DNA from: Planctomycetaceae bacterium
GTDB taxonomy: Bacteria > Planctomycetota > Planctomycetia > Pirellulales > Thermoguttaceae
Direction: 5' to 3'
Assembly: GCA_031288955.1 (NCBI GenBank)
Contig: JAITQJ010000375.1
Coordinates: 1 to 6,938, forward strand
Length of the DNA: 6,938 nt
The translations under genes were made by a program, and so were the position numbers. Of this stretch, positions 4,914 to 6,938 are shown in pieces (within the stretch, counting starts at the first letter, position 1; each line of letters starts with the position of its first letter). The notes under the pieces were generated by a model. It was given only the letters and a program-made list of their open reading frames with translations, did no database searches and was not told where the DNA came from.

Positions 4914-6179
4914 ATGTCACGATTCCCCGTTTCCCTTGCCGCAGCGAAAGTATCCTGCGCAGCAACACTGCTCTCCGTCCTGACGCTTGCTGTTCAGGCG
5001 GATAACCCCACTCCGGCAGAAATTACGGCAGCCCTCGAAAAGGTAACCGCCGTTGCCGAAATCGAACAGTATGTTCAAGACGCTGCCTATCACTGGCGGA
5101 CAAACGAAGTCAAGAAACTCGGCATCAATCCCGCCGACCACCAGGACCTTACCAAGACGCTCGGCGAAGATAAAGTCCGCAGCATCAACACGGAGAGCGG
5201 CAGAGGCATCAGCGAATTACGCGTCGTTGCCGGTGCGCGGATTCTCAAAATTGCCAAAACCGATGACGAAAAGGCAAGAGGTACCGCTTTGAAACTCCGC
5301 GGCTTGCAAGGGCTTATCGGCTGGGCAGAACAGACAAAGGACGAGAAAGCCGAATTGCAATACCGCCGCGAAGCGGGCAAGTTGGGCAGCACTACTGCCG
5401 GCAGCACCGCAGCCGCAGCCCGAAACAATCCTTACAACGTCTTTATGCAGGAAAAAGTTTTACCGCTGCGGAGAGAGTTCAAGTTGGATGCGTTCAATGC
5501 GATCATTCCCGAATTGAAAAAATGGGCAACCGCACCAGCATTAGCCCAAAAGCCGGCGGCTCCGTTGTTAACGGTGTTAGACATTGCCGCTCTGCCGGAA
5601 GTAACCGCTCAAGAACCGACTCTGTTGGAAAAAACGCTGAAAGAGTTCACAGAGTTCGTCCATTCCGATGCGTTCACGGTTTCCTCGGAAGCAAAAGCAT
5701 CGTCGCAAAAACTGTTGGCAGGTTATCAACGCCGGAGTATCGGTTCCGACCCGAAAATTTACGGTAAGACCTTTGAGGACAAGGATTTCGATTGGGACTC
5801 ACTGCGGGGAAAGTTTGTGCTGGTCAAGTTTACGGCTTCGTGGTGCGGACCGTGCAAGCGGGAACTGCCGGGCGAAAAAGAGGCGTATGAAAAATATCAC
5901 GATAAGGGGTTGGAAATCGTGGAAATCTACGTCCGGGACAAACTCGCAGCGAGTAAGCAACTGATTGAGACAGAGAAGTTGCCGTGGATTCTCTTGTCGG
6001 AAGAATTGGCAAAAAATGCCGGACAGCCGGAATACAGCGAAACATTTGCCGTGCAAGGTGTGCCGACAATGTTCCTTGTCGGTAAAGACGGGAAAATCAT
6101 TCTCACCAATGCCCGCGGAGATGTCTTGCAGAAAAAACTCGCCGAGATTTTTAATGCAGACAAGACCGCTTTACGTTAA
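4914..6179 (+). CDS. Exported TlpA/thioredoxin-like protein
   Basis: This 421-residue protein has a signal peptide (residues 1-29, cleavage after AVQA before DNPTPA), so the product acts outside the cytoplasm. Residues about 30-280 are mostly helical-looking, charged and not recognised. A thioredoxin fold of TlpA/ResA type fills about 281-415: FVLVKFTASWCGPCKRELP carries the redox pair WCGPC at 310-314, the following ELP is typical of TlpA proteins, and the cis-proline loop GVPT has its Pro at 384. With both cysteines present it should carry out thiol-disulfide exchange, probably as a reductant or isomerase; the partner is unknown. ATG 4914 is supported by the Shine-Dalgarno and by the signal peptide beginning there. 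It lies behind the sigma-54-type promoter and is followed after 39 bases by the pseudopilin gene, so the two are probably co-transcribed. The pseudopilin has several cysteines that could be a substrate. Confidence 0.9.
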   Translation: MSRFPVSLAAAKVSCAATLLSVLTLAVQADNPTPAEITAALEKVTAVAEIEQYVQDAAYHWRTNEVKKLGINPADHQDLTKTLGEDKVRSINTESGRGISELRVVAGARILKIAKTDDEKARGTALKLRGLQGLIGWAEQTKDEKAELQYRREAGKLGSTTAGSTAAAARNNPYNVFMQEKVLPLRREFKLDAFNAIIPELKKWATAPALAQKPAAPLLTVLDIAALPEVTAQEPTLLEKTLKEFTEFVHSDAFTVSSEAKASSQKLLAGYQRRSIGSDPKIYGKTFEDKDFDWDSLRGKFVLVKFTASWCGPCKRELPGEKEAYEKYHDKGLEIVEIYVRDKLAASKQLIETEKLPWILLSEELAKNAGQPEYSETFAVQGVPTMFLVGKDGKIILTNARGDVLQKKLAEIFNADKTALR

Positions 6180-6206
6180 CCGTTTTCCTCACCCCTAAAC
6201 CCTATT

Positions 6207-6214
6207 AAGGAGGT
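6207..6214 (+). promoter_or_regulatory. Perfect Shine-Dalgarno of the pseudopilin gene
   Basis: AAGGAGGT ends 4 bases before ATG 6219. It is the strongest ribosome binding site in the window; the fusion gene and the hydrolase gene have none visible. It fixes ATG 6219 as the start even though that codon is out of frame with the pilin body in this sequence. Confidence 0.85.
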
Positions 6215-6218
6215 TACT

Positions 6219-6938
6219 ATGAGACATACAGCAGACGGACAGAAAAGCCCGCTGGCACGGGATTTGCTGCAAAATCGAACTCACGTAAGAGAGAGAGAGA
6301 GAGAGAGAGACGAAATTCTATAGAAGCGGTTTCACGCTCGTGGAACTCCTCGTCGTTATTGCTATCATTGGAATTCTGATTGCCTTGCTTTTACCAGCAG
6401 TGCAGGCAGCACGGGAATCCGCAAGACGGATGCAGTGCAGCAATCATCTCAAACAGATACTTCTGGCAAATCATTGCTTTGCTGAAAGCAATAATACCTA
6501 CTTGCCGCCGGGTGCTTTGGCAAGCGGATACAGTATTTGGGCTGCGTTTATCTTTCCTTACATTGAACAGAACGCCTTGCATAGCCGCTTGAGTGTCGCT
6601 TACGTCAAAGGAACCGAAAACAGCGGACTGGATGGTTACATTTATGATGAAAAGGACACGAACAACGGCGGGCTTCATTACCGCAGGCAGAATGCCGAAG
6701 TATGGGCGGAGTTAATTTCCGGCTTCCGTTGTCCGGGCGATTCGGGCAATCAAACCGCACAGTACCGGGCAGTCTATGACAGTGCGAATGTGTATTATTA
6801 CTACCCGAAGTATAACTACGTTGCCTGCGCCGGTGCTACGGCAACGATGCACTATACGGAAGCACAGGGCGGTAATCTGGACTACGGCTGGTTTGCGGTT
6901 GATTATGTCGGTCAGCCGACAACTGCCGTAGCACCGTA
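6219..6938 (+). CDS. DUF1559-type pseudopilin, partial, frame broken at a (GA)11 tract (phase OFF)
   Basis: From ATG 6219 the frame runs for 34 codons ([10 protein letters not shown]..., ending RDEIL) and stops at TAG 6321-6323. The protein body is in the next frame from about 6289, open to the window end. It carries the type IV prepilin motif [15 protein letters not shown] (G at 6328, Glu at +5), [28 protein letters not shown] sequence, [12 protein letters not shown] and FRCPGDSG, all typical of the DUF1559 family. In the body frame TAA 6286-6288 lies upstream and no ATG, GTG or TTG occurs before the motif, so only a shift within the GA tract joins start and body. One added GA unit, or two removed, restores a single frame with a leader of 38 or 36 residues. 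Family members are exported or surface pseudopilins of unknown function. A sequencing or assembly error in the repeat is the main alternative to a true OFF state. The 3' end lies beyond the window. Confidence 0.85.
6288..6310 (+). repeat. Dinucleotide repeat A(GA)11 in the pseudopilin leader
   Basis: Bases 6289-6310 are eleven uninterrupted GA units, preceded by one A. They encode alternating Arg and Glu just before the prepilin motif. A tract this long is prone to slipped-strand mispairing. Units in multiples of three (9, 12, 15) keep the gene in frame. Eleven gives TAG at 6321 and ten would give TGA at 6377-6379. The tract is therefore a three-state switch with one ON frame. Confidence 0.9.

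Noticed and set aside
6380..6592. 70-codon + strand open frame inside the pseudopilin body
   Set aside because: The pseudopilin frame over the same bases carries clear family motifs; this is an out-of-frame shadow.
1..6938. tRNA, rRNA, CRISPR array or insertion sequence
   Set aside because: No cloverleaf, repeat-spacer pattern, transposase motif or flanking terminal repeats could be found by eye.

Overview
The window looks like a piece of a planctomycete chromosome of moderate GC content. The strongest sign is the 3'-terminal gene. It encodes a DUF1559-type pseudopilin ([14 protein letters not shown] start, [28 protein letters not shown]), a family that planctomycetes carry in many copies. 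A CinA-like/NadD-like fusion protein and a planctomycete-style ECF sigma factor agree with this. All supported genes are on the + strand.

Layout. 1-68 is probably the 3' end of an upstream gene whose frame cannot be decided. 85-145 is a long imperfect palindrome. 239-1759 encodes a CinA-like domain fused to a NadD-like nucleotidyltransferase. It overlaps by 4 bp (TTGA) an ECF sigma-70 factor at 1756-2361, so the two are probably translationally coupled. No anti-sigma gene follows. After a short gap holding a perfect 19-bp palindrome, 2470-4608 encodes an exported, possibly lipid-anchored, glycoside-hydrolase-like protein resembling clan GH-D. A 305-bp AT-rich intergenic region follows. It holds a terminator-like inverted repeat, recurring ACCTA motifs, a near-consensus sigma-54 promoter (4794-4809) and a structured 5' leader. 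4914-6179 encodes an exported TlpA/thioredoxin-like protein (WCGPC). 39 bp later, behind a perfect Shine-Dalgarno, starts the DUF1559 pseudopilin gene, which runs off the window.

The main finding is in the pseudopilin gene. Between its start codon (6219) and the prepilin motif (6328 onward) lies an uninterrupted (GA)11 tract (6289-6310). With 11 units the start codon is out of frame with the pilin body and translation stops at TAG 6321-6323. With 12 or 9 units the reading frame is continuous. This has the form of a phase-variable contingency locus. The tract encodes an Arg-Glu repeat in the leader that prepilin peptidase should remove, so every ON length would give the same mature protein.

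How the parts may work together (inference): the sigma-54 promoter, redox protein and pseudopilin look like one surface/export transcription unit, possibly with activator control, leader-RNA structure and a stochastic ON/OFF switch. The fusion gene plus sigma factor form a second unit and the hydrolase a third. A strand-composition pattern supports this split: G-C skew goes from about -0.2 to about +0.2 or more along each unit and resets at 2470 and 4914, but not at the sigma-factor start.
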